A stretch of 30,493 nucleotides of DNA from Trichomonas tenax (GCA_023091735.1 JALKBU010000621.1:1-30493), one strand, 5' to 3'; counted from the first letter of the stretch, positions 18,701 through 26,173 are shown. Notes: generated by a model not told the origin, from the letters alone. Numbers and translations: made by a program.

Positions 18701-19357
18701 CTAAATAATGAATCTCCAAAGAAATTCTTCAGATATCCTCAACCTGATCCAAATGATGATCCTTTCGAAGCTTTGAGAAAGAGATTCCTTGCAATTGTCA
18801 GTGATATATCTCCATCGAAACCAAAAAACACAACAATAACAGAAGAAATCACTGAGATTTCACCACAACCAATGGAACAAAACGAAGAAGAAAGTCAAAT
18901 CGATAATGATCTCAAACAAATCTTTGAACCAGAAAAAGGAAAGCATGAAGAACACTTAGAAGAGGAATCTGAGAATTTAATTGGCCCTGAAGATTATCAA
19001 AAACTAAAAGAATCTGAAAATGATGTTGATTTAAGATTGGAATCCGATCAGAATGGAAATGGACTTGAAGATATCGATTCTTCGCCTCTTTATGACCTGT
19101 TACGCAAACTCGATGATGTTGTTGATCTTGCGGAAAAGAGAATTGGGATAAATACACTTCCGCAAAATGATGCTCTTCATTACTTCTTTATATGGAGAAA
19201 AAAGATGCTGCAAAGGGTCAAATCTAAGCCACAGCCTGTTATAACCATCAGCGAATCACCTCTCGCTGCAAAGCAGAGGTATCTCCTGCTCATGCAAATA
19301 AGAACACAAAAGAAACTCAATCAAGCGATGCAGGAAGAAATCAGCGGAATGGAATGA
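15770..19357 (+). CDS. SDS22-like LRR protein with long disordered acidic region
   Basis: 1195 residues. The amino end (about 22-120) has SDS22-type leucine-rich repeats: IRSLYLSYNSITNL, LEILLIQFNCLSKI and LRILRIEGNPVTNLPLYD with the typical capping helix. A mixed segment runs to about 280, then ~800 residues of low complexity, first Glu/Asp/Asn/Gln-rich, then Ser/Lys/Pro-rich. The acidic part contains a direct duplication of 60 residues (QEQNDFEEEEE and QEQNEFEEEEE, exactly 180 bases apart). The last ~90 residues look folded again; DALHYFFIWRKKM (from 1134) resembles an Sfi1-type centrin-binding repeat (Ala...Phe..Trp-Arg/Lys). SDS22-like LRRs plus a possible centrin motif suggest a basal-body or centrosome scaffold, but that is inference. 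Complete ORF, no introns. Confidence 0.8.
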   Translation: MKLSSKIRSLQRNDQLQATSCGIVEIDVLNAEFHQIRSLYLSYNSITNLININQFQNLEILLIQFNCLSKISDLKPLHSLSRLRILRIEGNPVTNLPLYDIHAFYICKNLKKLDSKSLEECYKNKYQPQELFDFLKREESYLRCCFIISSSISFLSSKFTKTPFEIQNYNDFSHSLRFANHHKLPENYFNSLNQKVSKLRKTILDLLSEFDCNISDVFALEKQNVQFPIKISSQVLKILGINVKVSEFDVGMLDKCKLHPLGISDSEDSEEILSNYFTDSVEKVPVNDLPEQSSGFEVQNPVENESNYEEDDLENENSIPNVDFDQLNRSLVEKTKTHEPKQAVIASVSMQSDDLLKSEDSENEMKSNPEEEDQNQFLNQEEESFDEEEQKQESIQEQNDFEEEEEYSSNNKDDDKEQGEINSRNEDDQEEESFDNENIEKQESFDDSLNEENEIQEQNEFEEEEEHLSNNKDDYKEQEEINSSKEDDKSLSIDIEDGNIQNNEKQKQKEKIPENKPIINRIQTDIDDRTLEELRITIGFEDDFEYYVPQDFLSMVKKESSKCQEIKKPSPKKSKIELANTYSFEKLDDNYSENISLDPKLSTSSSIPKPVFPTKQQNNSSSPENRMISKSKLSNSVNSGSSQSLKETPKNNQSRSPEQSKSQSKSSKSSINNHSRSPTFEDVMRKSKNSSPINKMNEDDSDDNNFGENHKNIKEVIKELSTNYSDLNMIEDSQLFSRNSPQKSPIIKRPQTFTRKTPPNNNKSSIEKKSSPPKAKKSPPKDDEILSSNVEAQSEIEKVVDHLHKKLSNTNTILDEIKSMEMDSVEFNQYFDSKQSDADNDENDLSIDSYVSSDADSNFSPPRQPIQTKSINKIQMISESSAFSVDSEAEQPPKRVINNPVSAHSRKQINKELNIVKMPPKDSNSSKSSKTPTDSVFRSDDYTSPKKEPIRTRSINKIESPNDNEVKSLSKTEETPKLNNESPKKFFRYPQPDPNDDPFEALRKRFLAIVSDISPSKPKNTTITEEITEISPQPMEQNEEESQIDNDLKQIFEPEKGKHEEHLEEESENLIGPEDYQKLKESENDVDLRLESDQNGNGLEDIDSSPLYDLLRKLDDVVDLAEKRIGINTLPQNDALHYFFIWRKKMLQRVKSKPQPVITISESPLAAKQRYLLLMQIRTQKKLNQAMQEEISGME
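16951..17230 (+). repeat. In-frame 180-bp tandem duplication in the LRR gene
   Basis: Segments starting AATTCAAGAACA at 16951 and 17131 are closely similar for about 100 bases and lie exactly 180 bases apart, so the frame is kept. They encode EQND/EFEEEEE ... NNKDD ... EIN blocks. The antisense open frame at 16836-17321 is a by-product of this composition. Confidence 0.75.
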
Positions 19358-19575
19358 ATATTATAAATAAATTGTTATGTATTTCTTATAATAAAATATT
19401 TACAAACAACATATAAAAACGAATCAAAACTGAACTGCTTTCCGCAAAATGGGAATCCTGACAACAATTAACACAAATATGAATTAATCAAAAAGATTTT
19501 TGTGTACATATGAATATATCTGCATTTCTGTCATATGAGCATCATTTTTGTAAGATTGTGGAGTGGAATTAGTTA
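19358..19575. other. Convergent intergenic spacer
   Basis: Spacer between the 3' ends of the LRR gene and the minus-strand beta-propeller gene. AT-rich; nothing recognised. Confidence 0.5.
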
Positions 19576-20562
19576 TTATTTCGCGATGTAAACTGAGATT
19601 TCAGCTTTGTCATTAATAGTGAGCAAAACACGTTTGCAGAAGCGTGTAAACCTTATAGGGATTGAGATGATATTCGACAAAAAGATTTTTTCGTACGATA
19701 AATGTTCAGATCCTAATTTAACTTTCCAGCAACCAAATCTTCCATCAAGACCTGAACTAGTGAACATAAATTCATCGTTTTCGACGTATTTCTCAGGATC
19801 AATTGATATAACAAACGACGTATGACCTGAAATTGTTAAAGTTTCATCGCTCTTTGTAGAACATATATAAACGTTGTCATCTTGTGCAGAAAGTGACAGA
19901 TATTCCTCATTTGGACACGATATAGCATCAATAATCGAACCAAATGGAAATGTTCGACTCCAGAGCTCCTCTAATGTGTCAGCATCGAAAATTGTCACGT
20001 TTCCATTGGAATATCCTGTGATAATTTTGGATCCATTCAAGGAACTCCTTAAAGATGTCACTGGAGCCTTTTTTGTAACGGTTGCATATGGTTCTTCACC
20101 GAGAATTGGGTATATCAATATGACTTTTCCGGTCGATGTTCCAAGAGCGATGTACATTTGATTGCTTTTCATCGAATTTTCGAAAATAATCGTTTTTGTG
20201 ACGTTTTTTTGCTGTATTAAATTGATTCTACCATTGGGCTGCACAATAAAACAGTTGTTGTTTGCCGTGGTGGTGACAAAATAGAAATAATCCTTTGATA
20301 CACAAGCAGACACATCAATTATAGCAGCGTCGAAGTGATATCTTTTGACGTCAACAGCTTTCTTTTTGCGTAGATTGAACTGAACCGTGTGTAATTCTGT
20401 TCCCGCACCAACAGCGACAAATAATTTTCCTGTTTTAACACAAATGTCAGCGGCAGACTTAGGATATTTTTCATGTGGAAATCGCGTTGTCTCCACGTGA
20501 TATATTCTCTTGAATGGCAGTTCTTGATTATTAACAGGAACTCTAAAATCTAAAACATTCAT
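19576..20562 (-). CDS. WD40-like beta-propeller protein
   Basis: 328 residues. About seven blade-like repeats are visible with degenerate GH-WD pattern: SAADICVKTGKLFVAVGAGT, MYIALGTSTGKVILIYPI, SSLNGSKIITGYSNGNVTIF, EYLSLSAQDDNVYIC, SGHTSFVISIDPEKYV and FMFTSSGLDGRFGCWKV. Such domains are protein-interaction platforms. The protein lacks signal peptide and membrane anchor, so it is probably cytosolic or nuclear. Overall architecture is a single propeller with nothing else; Sec12/PREB also has one propeller but needs a carboxyl-terminal anchor, which is missing here. No specific orthologue is assigned. The ATG at 20562 is supported by a TCAAAAT initiator 14 bases upstream. Confidence 0.75.
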   Translation of the reverse strand: MNVLDFRVPVNNQELPFKRIYHVETTRFPHEKYPKSAADICVKTGKLFVAVGAGTELHTVQFNLRKKKAVDVKRYHFDAAIIDVSACVSKDYFYFVTTTANNNCFIVQPNGRINLIQQKNVTKTIIFENSMKSNQMYIALGTSTGKVILIYPILGEEPYATVTKKAPVTSLRSSLNGSKIITGYSNGNVTIFDADTLEELWSRTFPFGSIIDAISCPNEEYLSLSAQDDNVYICSTKSDETLTISGHTSFVISIDPEKYVENDEFMFTSSGLDGRFGCWKVKLGSEHLSYEKIFLSNIISIPIRFTRFCKRVLLTINDKAEISVYIAK

Positions 20563-21343
20563 TTTTTATTTATTTTGAAAACGTTCACAAGAAATATTCT
20601 AATCAATTTTTATTATAAGGTGAGATACAACCAGTTGTCACTTTTCCATTAAAAATGGAAAATCCAACATCAGAAGGGTTTTGGGTAAAAAACAGCACTC
20701 AAAATTGCTTAAACACACAGTCACGCTATTTCTATAGAGGGTTCGAAAACTGCGCAAATTAGTTGCTAAATCAACAATAATCCGTGCAATCTTGAATCAA
20801 TATCTTTATAAATATCATAATTTGGCATAAATACTATACTGATATATGCATATACCTACATTCATACGTTTTTATATTCTTAAGCAAGTAGAAAAAAACA
20901 AAAAAGAATACTTACAAAATAATTTGGTATTAGTTAATAAAACTACTCTTATCAGATTGCCATTGATAATGCGGCATTGTACACCGCGTTTATTGTATAG
21001 CTTAGCGATTTATTTTTTGAGATTGAATCGATTTTTTTGCAAAGAAAAAGATTTGGACGAACAAGCTTGGTGTGTGAGGTAGCTTACGTGATTTTTAAAT
21101 AATTTATTGTCCGAATTTTGGACTTTTGTGTTGAATTAAAATAAAAATTATAATGATCAATCGAAGTACTAAGTTATGGTAGGGAAATGGTTGTATTTTT
21201 TGCTGTTAGTTGTAGCTCGACGATTTATTATGATTTTGATAAACATGATTTTAGATCACACTACCTGGTCGATATGATAGCTCTGGCTGTAGTCACTCAT
21301 ATATGCCGTGAGTAGGCAAATTCATTCTTGTTGGAAAATTCGT
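20563..21343. other. Gene-poor intergenic region
   Basis: 781 bases. A plus frame of 78 codons (20846-21082) begins with ATG and ends with a charged tail (KEKDLDEQAWCVR) but resembles no family and has no initiator; left unannotated. No clear repeat. The phrase AAACACACAG near 20712 resembles a trichomonad 3' splice site only superficially. Confidence 0.4.
20572..20578 (-). promoter_or_regulatory. Initiator of the WD40-like gene
   Basis: On the minus strand TCAAAAT, central A at 20576, leader of 14 bases to ATG 20562. Confidence 0.45.
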
Positions 21344-21574
21344 CTAAAAGTTGAAGCAGCTGCGGCAACGAAAAGCTAAATTTACAAACTGATTAATACC
21401 ATTATCATTTTGGAAATTAAACTTAAAGTAATTAATATTATCTTCAAATAATTCCTTCATCCTTGCCTTAAAGAAAATTTTCTGAGAAACTTGAGCAATT
21501 TCTTTAGCCTTAGACGTACGATCAATAAAATATCCATAATTCTCATTATGCCTATCTTTAAGTGTTTCTAACAT
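21344..21574 (-). CDS. Doubtful small ORF, unknown
   Basis: 76 codons with a true ATG at 21574 (MLETLKDRHNENYGYF). Composition is that of a real protein (charged helices ending in FRCRSCFNF) but no family is recognised. It lies downstream of another small frame on the same strand. May be a remnant of a longer gene. Confidence 0.25.
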   Translation of the reverse strand: MLETLKDRHNENYGYFIDRTSKAKEIAQVSQKIFFKARMKELFEDNINYFKFNFQNDNGINQFVNLAFRCRSCFNF

Positions 21575-21673
21575 TACTGTAGTTTACATACTAAGGTTAT
21601 TATTATCGTTATCATGAAAAATTTACATATTCGAAATGTGACAACAAAAAATTTTGATATATTCAAAATTGTT

Positions 21674-21910
21674 TTATTTATTTAAATATATCTGAAAATA
21701 ATTCACTAACAAATTCGATATATAAATTTCTTTATAATCTTCATCTGATATATTATCAAATATTAATTCAGGATGTTCTTTTTTAATTTTAGAAAGTAAT
21801 ATTTCTCTTGTATTATGATAATCATCATATAAAACATTATAAAGTTCAAATATCGAACAATAATCATATAAAAACATTACATACAAAATTGTATTACGAA
21901 TAACCTCCAT
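21674..21910 (-). CDS. Doubtful small ORF, unknown
   Basis: 78 codons from ATG 21910 (MEVIRNTILYVMFLYDYCSI); the frame is open 9 bases further only from a TTG. The sequence looks helical with hydrophobic amino end and an acidic middle (FDNISDEDYKEIYISN). It could be a fragment of one of the large trichomonad families or a small lineage-specific protein. The region between the two small frames (21575-21673) is not coding. Confidence 0.25.
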   Translation of the reverse strand: MEVIRNTILYVMFLYDYCSIFELYNVLYDDYHNTREILLSKIKKEHPELIFDNISDEDYKEIYISNLLVNYFQIYLNK

Positions 21911-22039
21911 AATTTTCAACAGTTGTCATAATTATTTATTAAAGAAAAAAATATATAAATTTTTTCATAACATATAAAAAATATTTTTTATTCTAACAAT
22001 TTAGACAAACCATTAATAAATCGCTACCATAAGAATTTT

Positions 22040-22218
22040 AATTATTAATTAAACTATAGTTTAATAACAAATTATAAGAAATTTTTAGGATTTTGATATA
22101 AATTATAGGGAAATTGTTTATTTTATATATTGGGGAAATTATGATTATGGATATCCTCAGATTGCTGATTTTTAGGCCTAAGCCAAATTTTTGGTTACCC
22201 CGAAAAACCAGCAATCTG
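22040..22218 (+). repeat. Hairpin repeat family C, copy 1
   Basis: About 120 bases (22040-22160) are homologous to the reverse complement of about 29641-29770, sharing TTTAATAACAAATTATA, GATATAAATTATAG and AAATTATGATTATGGATAT. It ends in a hairpin at 22158-22218: 16-base arms (CAGATTGCTGATTTTT with one mismatch) around an internal second stem (TAAGCCAAA with TTTGGTTA). The flank TATACTACT after the right arm is shared with copy 2 as CATACTACT. The stem differs between copies but stays self-complementary. No clear coding potential, though an open frame crosses it. Lies upstream of the phosphatase gene, same orientation. Confidence 0.7.
22158..22218. repeat. Variable-stem hairpin of repeat C1
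   Basis: Arms 22158-22173 and 22203-22218 pair at 15 of 16 positions; the centre contains another 8-pair stem with one wobble. Confidence 0.75.
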
Positions 22219-22245
22219 TATACTACTATTCGCGATTTTGGGGAT

Positions 22246-22283
22246 ACTTTTGAGAGAGAGCTTCGATCAATTCTCTCAAAAGT
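22246..22283. repeat. Second hairpin upstream of the phosphatase gene
   Basis: Perfect 12-base arms ACTTTTGAGAGA / TCTCTCAAAAGT with a 14-base loop, 114 bases before the ATG at 22397. Not conserved in repeat C2. Confidence 0.7.
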
Positions 22284-22371
22284 CTCACTAAAATCTCAAA
22301 ATTTGAATGGAAAAGATTACAAACAACACCTATATTTTCCTTTATTAAACCAAAATTTCAAAATAAAAAAC

Positions 22372-22396
22372 TCAAAAAAAAAAAAAAAAAAAAAAA
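22372..22396 (+). promoter_or_regulatory. Initiator and all-A leader of the phosphatase gene
   Basis: TCA at 22372-22374 is followed without interruption by A up to the ATG at 22397. If transcription starts at the A of TCA (22374), as in trichomonad initiators, the 5' leader is 23 bases of A only. Confidence 0.45.
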
Positions 22397-23515
22397 ATGA
22401 GTGCTGAAGATATAATTCTGGAGCAATATGATCCATATCTTCAGCCTTCGTTTACAAACATTTCACAAATCGGCACCGAGCAGTATCCGATCCCTTCGTT
22501 CCCTTCTCAGCTGATAAGCGAGTTATGCAATTCCGCGCTCGAAATATTCAAGAAGCAGCCATCACTGTTAACACTGACGGGCAATGTTATGTGTGTAGGA
22601 GATACACATGGAAACATATTCGATTTAATCAGAGTCTTTAAATACGGAGGTTATCCAATATCTCATAAATACCTCTTTTTAGGCGATTACGTTGACCGTG
22701 GAGAATATTCCATTGACCTGATCGTCCTTTTACTTACTATGACCGTTAAGTTCCCTCAGAACTGTTATATGATTCGAGGCAACCATGAACTTAAACTTAT
22801 CAACTCTAAGTATGGCTTCTTTGAGTCCTCCTTCGCTAGATATAAAGAGATCCGACCATTCAATGCGATTAACGAAGTATTTAATTATCTCCCAATTGCA
22901 GCTATTGTCAACCAGCGCTATTTCTGTGTCCACGGAGGAATATCCCAGTACCTCAAGCATTACCATCAAATAAACAAAATCAAAAAGCCCTTTGATGATA
23001 TGGAAACGTGCTCTGACTATCAGATCGTCTCTGATATCCTATGGAGTGACCCTATTGACGGACCTAACGGAATGGTAATGCAAAGGAGAAACATCGGTAT
23101 TCAGTTTAATGAGACAATGGTTGCCGAGTTTATAAAGAAGAATAAGCTCGAGGCAATTGTGAGAGCACACACTCCTATCGATAACGGTGTCGCTCGTCAA
23201 TACAACAATATGTTTTACACTGTTTTTTCATCAAGCGATTATGAACTTGGAAGGCATTGTGGTGTACTCCTTCTCTCAGTCAATAACCCACCAAATATGT
23301 TCGCTATGAATCCTATTCAGACAGTTAACATAAATTCCGCCGTCTTCCACCAATATAAGGCAACATTCGAACGAACGTTGATCGGCACGAAATCAATCTT
23401 GCTCACAACTTCCTCACGCGAGAGAAACATCATCAAACCATCTCTCCGTAAAAGAAGAGCTGTTTCAGCATCTTTGATCCTTCATGTATATTCATCGGGA
23501 ATTCCACAGGAATAA
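22397..23515 (+). CDS. PPP-family serine/threonine phosphatase, PP1-like but divergent
   Basis: 372 residues. Metal-dependent phosphoprotein phosphatase core at about 35-315. Metal and phosphate ligands are present: GDTHG (D69, H71), GDYVDRG (D97, R101), RGNHE (R127, N129, H130), HGG (H179) and RAHT (H258). Spacing matches PP1/PP2A. The usual FSAPNYCG loop after strand 12 reads FSSSDYELG, so the Cys that reacts with microcystin in PP1 is absent and toxin response and substrate pocket may differ. The amino-terminal ~34 residues (MSAEDIILEQYDPYLQPSF) and a basic carboxyl tail (SLRKRRAVSASLILHV) are extra to the core. Trichomonads have many PPP paralogues, so the exact subclass is uncertain. The gene follows repeat C1 and the poly-A leader. 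Confidence 0.9.
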   Translation: MSAEDIILEQYDPYLQPSFTNISQIGTEQYPIPSFPSQLISELCNSALEIFKKQPSLLTLTGNVMCVGDTHGNIFDLIRVFKYGGYPISHKYLFLGDYVDRGEYSIDLIVLLLTMTVKFPQNCYMIRGNHELKLINSKYGFFESSFARYKEIRPFNAINEVFNYLPIAAIVNQRYFCVHGGISQYLKHYHQINKIKKPFDDMETCSDYQIVSDILWSDPIDGPNGMVMQRRNIGIQFNETMVAEFIKKNKLEAIVRAHTPIDNGVARQYNNMFYTVFSSSDYELGRHCGVLLLSVNNPPNMFAMNPIQTVNINSAVFHQYKATFERTLIGTKSILLTTSSRERNIIKPSLRKRRAVSASLILHVYSSGIPQE

Positions 23516-24162
23516 GTGTAGCCCATATGTTTGTAATATGTTTTATATATTGTTCTTAAATCATATTGTTATATATTATTCTCAAACTCGAGTATTCAGC
23601 GCTTAGAATTAACCTTTCATTAGACATCCTCTATGATGATCTAAACATAAAAGCTTTTAGATCATCCTCCAACCAATGTGTTTTTGTTTTTGAGTTTGAG
23701 GTTTTGATCGATGATGTTAATATAGCTAATACAGATGCATCATGTGATTGTAAAATGATGTTTCATTCATCAAGAACTGTAATAATTTACTTTCCATTTT
23801 TTTACCTTTGAATATGAGCAATTTCAGTTAAACAATAATTAAATCACCTGAATTCATGCGTAATGATAGCTGCAGTAACACTTAATTGGATAAATACTTA
23901 TTCTTTGTTATCTAATCTAACATTACGAACACTGCATTCAGATATGTTATATCACCGAGTTATGCGACGCTATCTACGGAATATAAAATGATTATATCTA
24001 AAATATATTGATTTTGAAAAATATTAAACTATATAAATGCAGCATTCATACTGTTGATTTAGACAGAAACATACAAATTTTACAAATAAACCTTGTACCG
24101 ATATTATTCAACGATTCTTATAACACACTAGAAAGGCCGAATCTTGTGGTAAAATATAATAT
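23516..24162. other. Intergenic region with nested hairpin
   Basis: 647 bases without a supported gene. 23581-23700 holds a nested inverted repeat. The side nearest 24162 would be where a complete kinase gene on the minus strand should continue, but no kinase motif is seen in any frame. Confidence 0.5.
23581..23700. repeat. Nested hairpin
   Basis: Outer arms CTCAAACTC (23581-23589) and GAGTTTGAG (23692-23700) are perfect. An inner stem GATGATCTAAA (23635-23645) pairs perfectly with TTTAGATCATC (23656-23666) around a 10-base loop. Confidence 0.6.
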
Positions 24163-24426
24163 TTACATGGCAATATTAGGATGTTCGAATCTTGCACTTA
24201 ATCTAAGTTCGTTTTCTAAGTATGAGAGTGTATTTTTCCTGCCTATTTGTGCTCTGTCTACTATTTTGATAGCAGCCTTGTGCATTGTCTTTTCATCAAT
24301 CGCGAGAACGACAACAGCAAAGCCCCCTTTACTGAGTGTCCTGAGGACAGTGTACTTCCCAATCTTGTTCGGAATCCTGATACGTGAAGAGTTTAAAACA
24401 GAGTACGTGCAATCTTCCGACGTCAT
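24163..24426 (-). pseudogene. Amino-terminal fragment of a protein kinase
   Basis: 87 codons starting at ATG 24426, with TCATAA just upstream as candidate initiator. It reads the start of a CAMK-like kinase: GKYTVLRTLSKGGFAVVVLA (glycine loop, weakened: Ser and Ala replace two of the glycines), AAIKIVDR with the catalytic Lys at 54, helix C ENELRLSARFEHPNI with its Glu. The frame stops with TAA two residues after HPNI. No catalytic HRD or DFG segment follows in any minus frame down to 23560. So the gene has lost about two thirds of the kinase domain. A functional short protein is unlikely but not excluded. Confidence 0.8.
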
Positions 24427-25474
24427 TTATGAATATTCAGAATTTTTTTTCACTTTTTTTGCATGTACTCCATTCTTGTAGTAGAGCAATATGTATAATA
24501 TTTTTGATTTGAATTGAAAAATAAATTTCTCGAAAATTTCAAATCAGTATCGTATTTATGATATATGTATTTTATTTTGTAAATCATTGAATTTCTTTGT
24601 CGTCTCACATTTTATATTTTTGTCTTCTCTGTAATATTTTAAAATTATTTTGTAAAGCATTGAAATTAAAAATAAAGTCTGTAAAATGCTTATCGATATG
24701 CAATAAGTATTCTGCCAGAAAAAATAAAATTCGATTGGAATAAATATGATTGCAAATCGTTGTTGCAAACGAGTAATATCATAATAATCAATTTGAGAGC
24801 TTATGATAGTTCTGAATATTTCAATAAACTTCCTGAAAGTTGTGATAGCATTGAAAATTCTAACTTTATTATTATCTCTAACATGATTAGTTAAACAATA
24901 TTTTCGACTTAAAAAGAAATTGGAAATAAATTGCGAGATTGATTGCTATCTATTGCTAAGCATATCTACCAATTTTCGAAAATTGAATTTTGTAAAAGCA
25001 TCGAAAGATCATGAATGGCGCTGTAACAGTTCTTGAAAACAATTTTATAGGTCTTTCTGGATCTAATGAATAAGAATCGCATTGATTTTATCAAAAGTTC
25101 CAACTTTCTGTGCGCAATTTTCAATGCATCTCTTTGCTTTTCTCGTAACAGATTCATCCGCTGCATGCGTAGATTGGATTTCGCTAGGAAAGCCGCTTTC
25201 CTTATTCTATCTCACTTATTTCTGCCGTGTAAATAACAAATTGTAAATATTTTTTGTTATGTAAAGTCAATTTGTCAACAAAAAAATTGTAATTGTTCCT
25301 TATCTTTGATTTCTCAGTGATAAGGTATTATCTGATCATTCTATCTATCATTTTCCTGCATCAGAAATGTCATTCATAACTGATAGACAGATTTTACAAG
25401 GTTTTTGCAGGAAAATATAGAAAAAATTTGACAACATCAAAGCAAATAGAAAAGTTATCATTACAATAAAGTCA
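24427..25474. other. Gene-poor AT-rich region
   Basis: 1048 bases. Contains no supported gene. A minus frame around 24966-25166, extending to about 25200, reads like a protein remnant (MNLLREKQRDALKIAHRKLE), and may be the trace of a decayed coiled-coil gene. 25200-25474 is simple AT-rich sequence leading into the hairpin element. Confidence 0.4.
24966..25166 (-). pseudogene. Possible decayed coding remnant
   Basis: 66 codons (MQRMNLLREKQRDALKIAHR...) with charged helical composition unlike the AT-rich noise around it. The frame is open another ~40 bases upstream to a TGA. No family is recognised; it could be chance. Confidence 0.2.
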
Positions 25475-25511
25475 TTGCGTGTCAATGAGTCACGTTGTAA
25501 AGTGTCAGATT
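25475..25511 (+). repeat. Terminal inverted repeat, left, of the hairpin element
   Basis: Matches the reverse complement of 26514-26550 with two substitutions. In frame it reads LRVNESRCKVSD, against LRVNESCCKVSD on the other end, so the ends may carry a coding relic. Confidence 0.8.
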
Positions 25512-25654
25512 TTCGGCTTTGAAAAATAGTCAAAAAATGATTAAAAAACTCATTTTGTCAAGTAAAATATTATTTGCCAAATAAAAAGTAGTTGTCAGAT
25601 TCGAAATCAGAGAGGGAAGTATTCAAATTTAAATTTAATAAAGCGTGCTTTTCG

Positions 25655-25721
25655 TCCATTTTTGCTGCTGTTGTGTTCAACTATGTCACACTGCATGGCT
25701 GCGCGCAGCAGCAGAAATGGA
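25655..25721 (-). repeat. Hairpin A1
   Basis: 16-base arms (25655-25670 / 25706-25721; TCCATTTTTGCTGCTG, one mismatch) with a 35-base loop containing ACTATG and GCATGGCTGCG. The loop is nearly the reverse complement of the A4 loop. A perfect 12-base palindrome GCTGCGCGCAGC lies at 25698-25709. Confidence 0.75.
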
Positions 25722-25724
25722 TGC

Positions 25725-25782
25725 CTTAGGGATACATAGATCCCAGACATTCACCAGCTAAAGAAGCGAAAAACACAGCTTT
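25725..25782 (+). repeat. Module B1 (loop plus right arm)
   Basis: Loop TTAGGGATACATAGATCCC ... ATTCACC followed by right arm AGCTAAAGAAGCGAAAAACA as in B3. The matching left arm is not adjacent; part of it (CGTGCTTTTCG) lies left of A1 at 25644-25654, so A1 appears nested in, or inserted into, a B stem. Confidence 0.55.
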
Positions 25783-25826
25783 GTCCTAGCATATAATTTG
25801 AAATAAAAAACCTTGCTTTTCATCCA

Positions 25827-25881
25827 TTTTTGCTGCTGTATGCAATTGTATCACACTGTGTGGCTGGGCACAGCAGAAAAC
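25827..25881 (-). repeat. Hairpin A2
   Basis: Arms around 25833-25839 (CTGCTGT) and 25870-25876 (ACAGCAG), extended imperfectly by T and A tracts. Loop CACACTGTGTGGCTGGGC is related to A1. Confidence 0.55.
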
Positions 25882-25942
25882 ATGTAGGAGAAGCACTTTT
25901 TCAAAGTCGATTGAAAATCTAAGTCATTTCGACGCAGACCGA

Positions 25943-26021
25943 GATCCCTCGTTTCTTTAGCAAGTATATCCTTAGCATCACATGAATCTAAGTCAATCAC
26001 CCGCTGAAGAAGCAAGGGATC
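25943..26021 (+). repeat. Hairpin B2
   Basis: Arms 25943-25961 (GATCCCTCGTTTCTTTAGC) and 26003-26021 pair with 16 Watson-Crick pairs, two G-T pairs and one mismatch. The 41-base loop contains CCTTAGCATCACATGAATC and ends AATCACC as in B1 and B3. Confidence 0.7.
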
Positions 26022-26075
26022 TTGTGTTTTTTTGCCGAGATAACTTCGATTCACAAAAATATTTTGTTTTATGGC

Positions 26076-26135
26076 CATCTTTGATACTGAGCGCATCTAC
26101 CATACATATGATAGCTGCACACAGTATCAAAGATG
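26076..26135 (+). repeat. Hairpin A3
   Basis: Perfect 14-base arms CATCTTTGATACTG / CAGTATCAAAGATG around a 32-base loop ending ATAGCTGCACA, related to the A4 loop, while the arm sequence is unrelated to A1, A2 or A4. Confidence 0.75.
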
Positions 26136-26173
26136 TCCAAAAAGCAGGATTTAAAACAAATTCAATCGACATG

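Noticed and set aside
20700..20730. AAACACACAG resembling a trichomonad 3' splice site
   Set aside because: The branch-site part ACTAAC is missing and no GTAYGT donor with suitable spacing or split gene is present.
20846..21082. 78-codon plus frame with ATG
   Set aside because: No initiator, no family resemblance, AT-rich background; chance frame cannot be excluded.
22114..22407. 97-codon plus frame ending in poly-Lys, and a similar minus frame at 29456-29662
   Set aside because: The shared MIMDILR start comes from repeat C; the rest diverges with the hairpin arms, so the similarity is of DNA and not of protein.
24008..24481. 157-codon plus frame
   Set aside because: Largely the complement of the kinase fragment, and it does not start with ATG.
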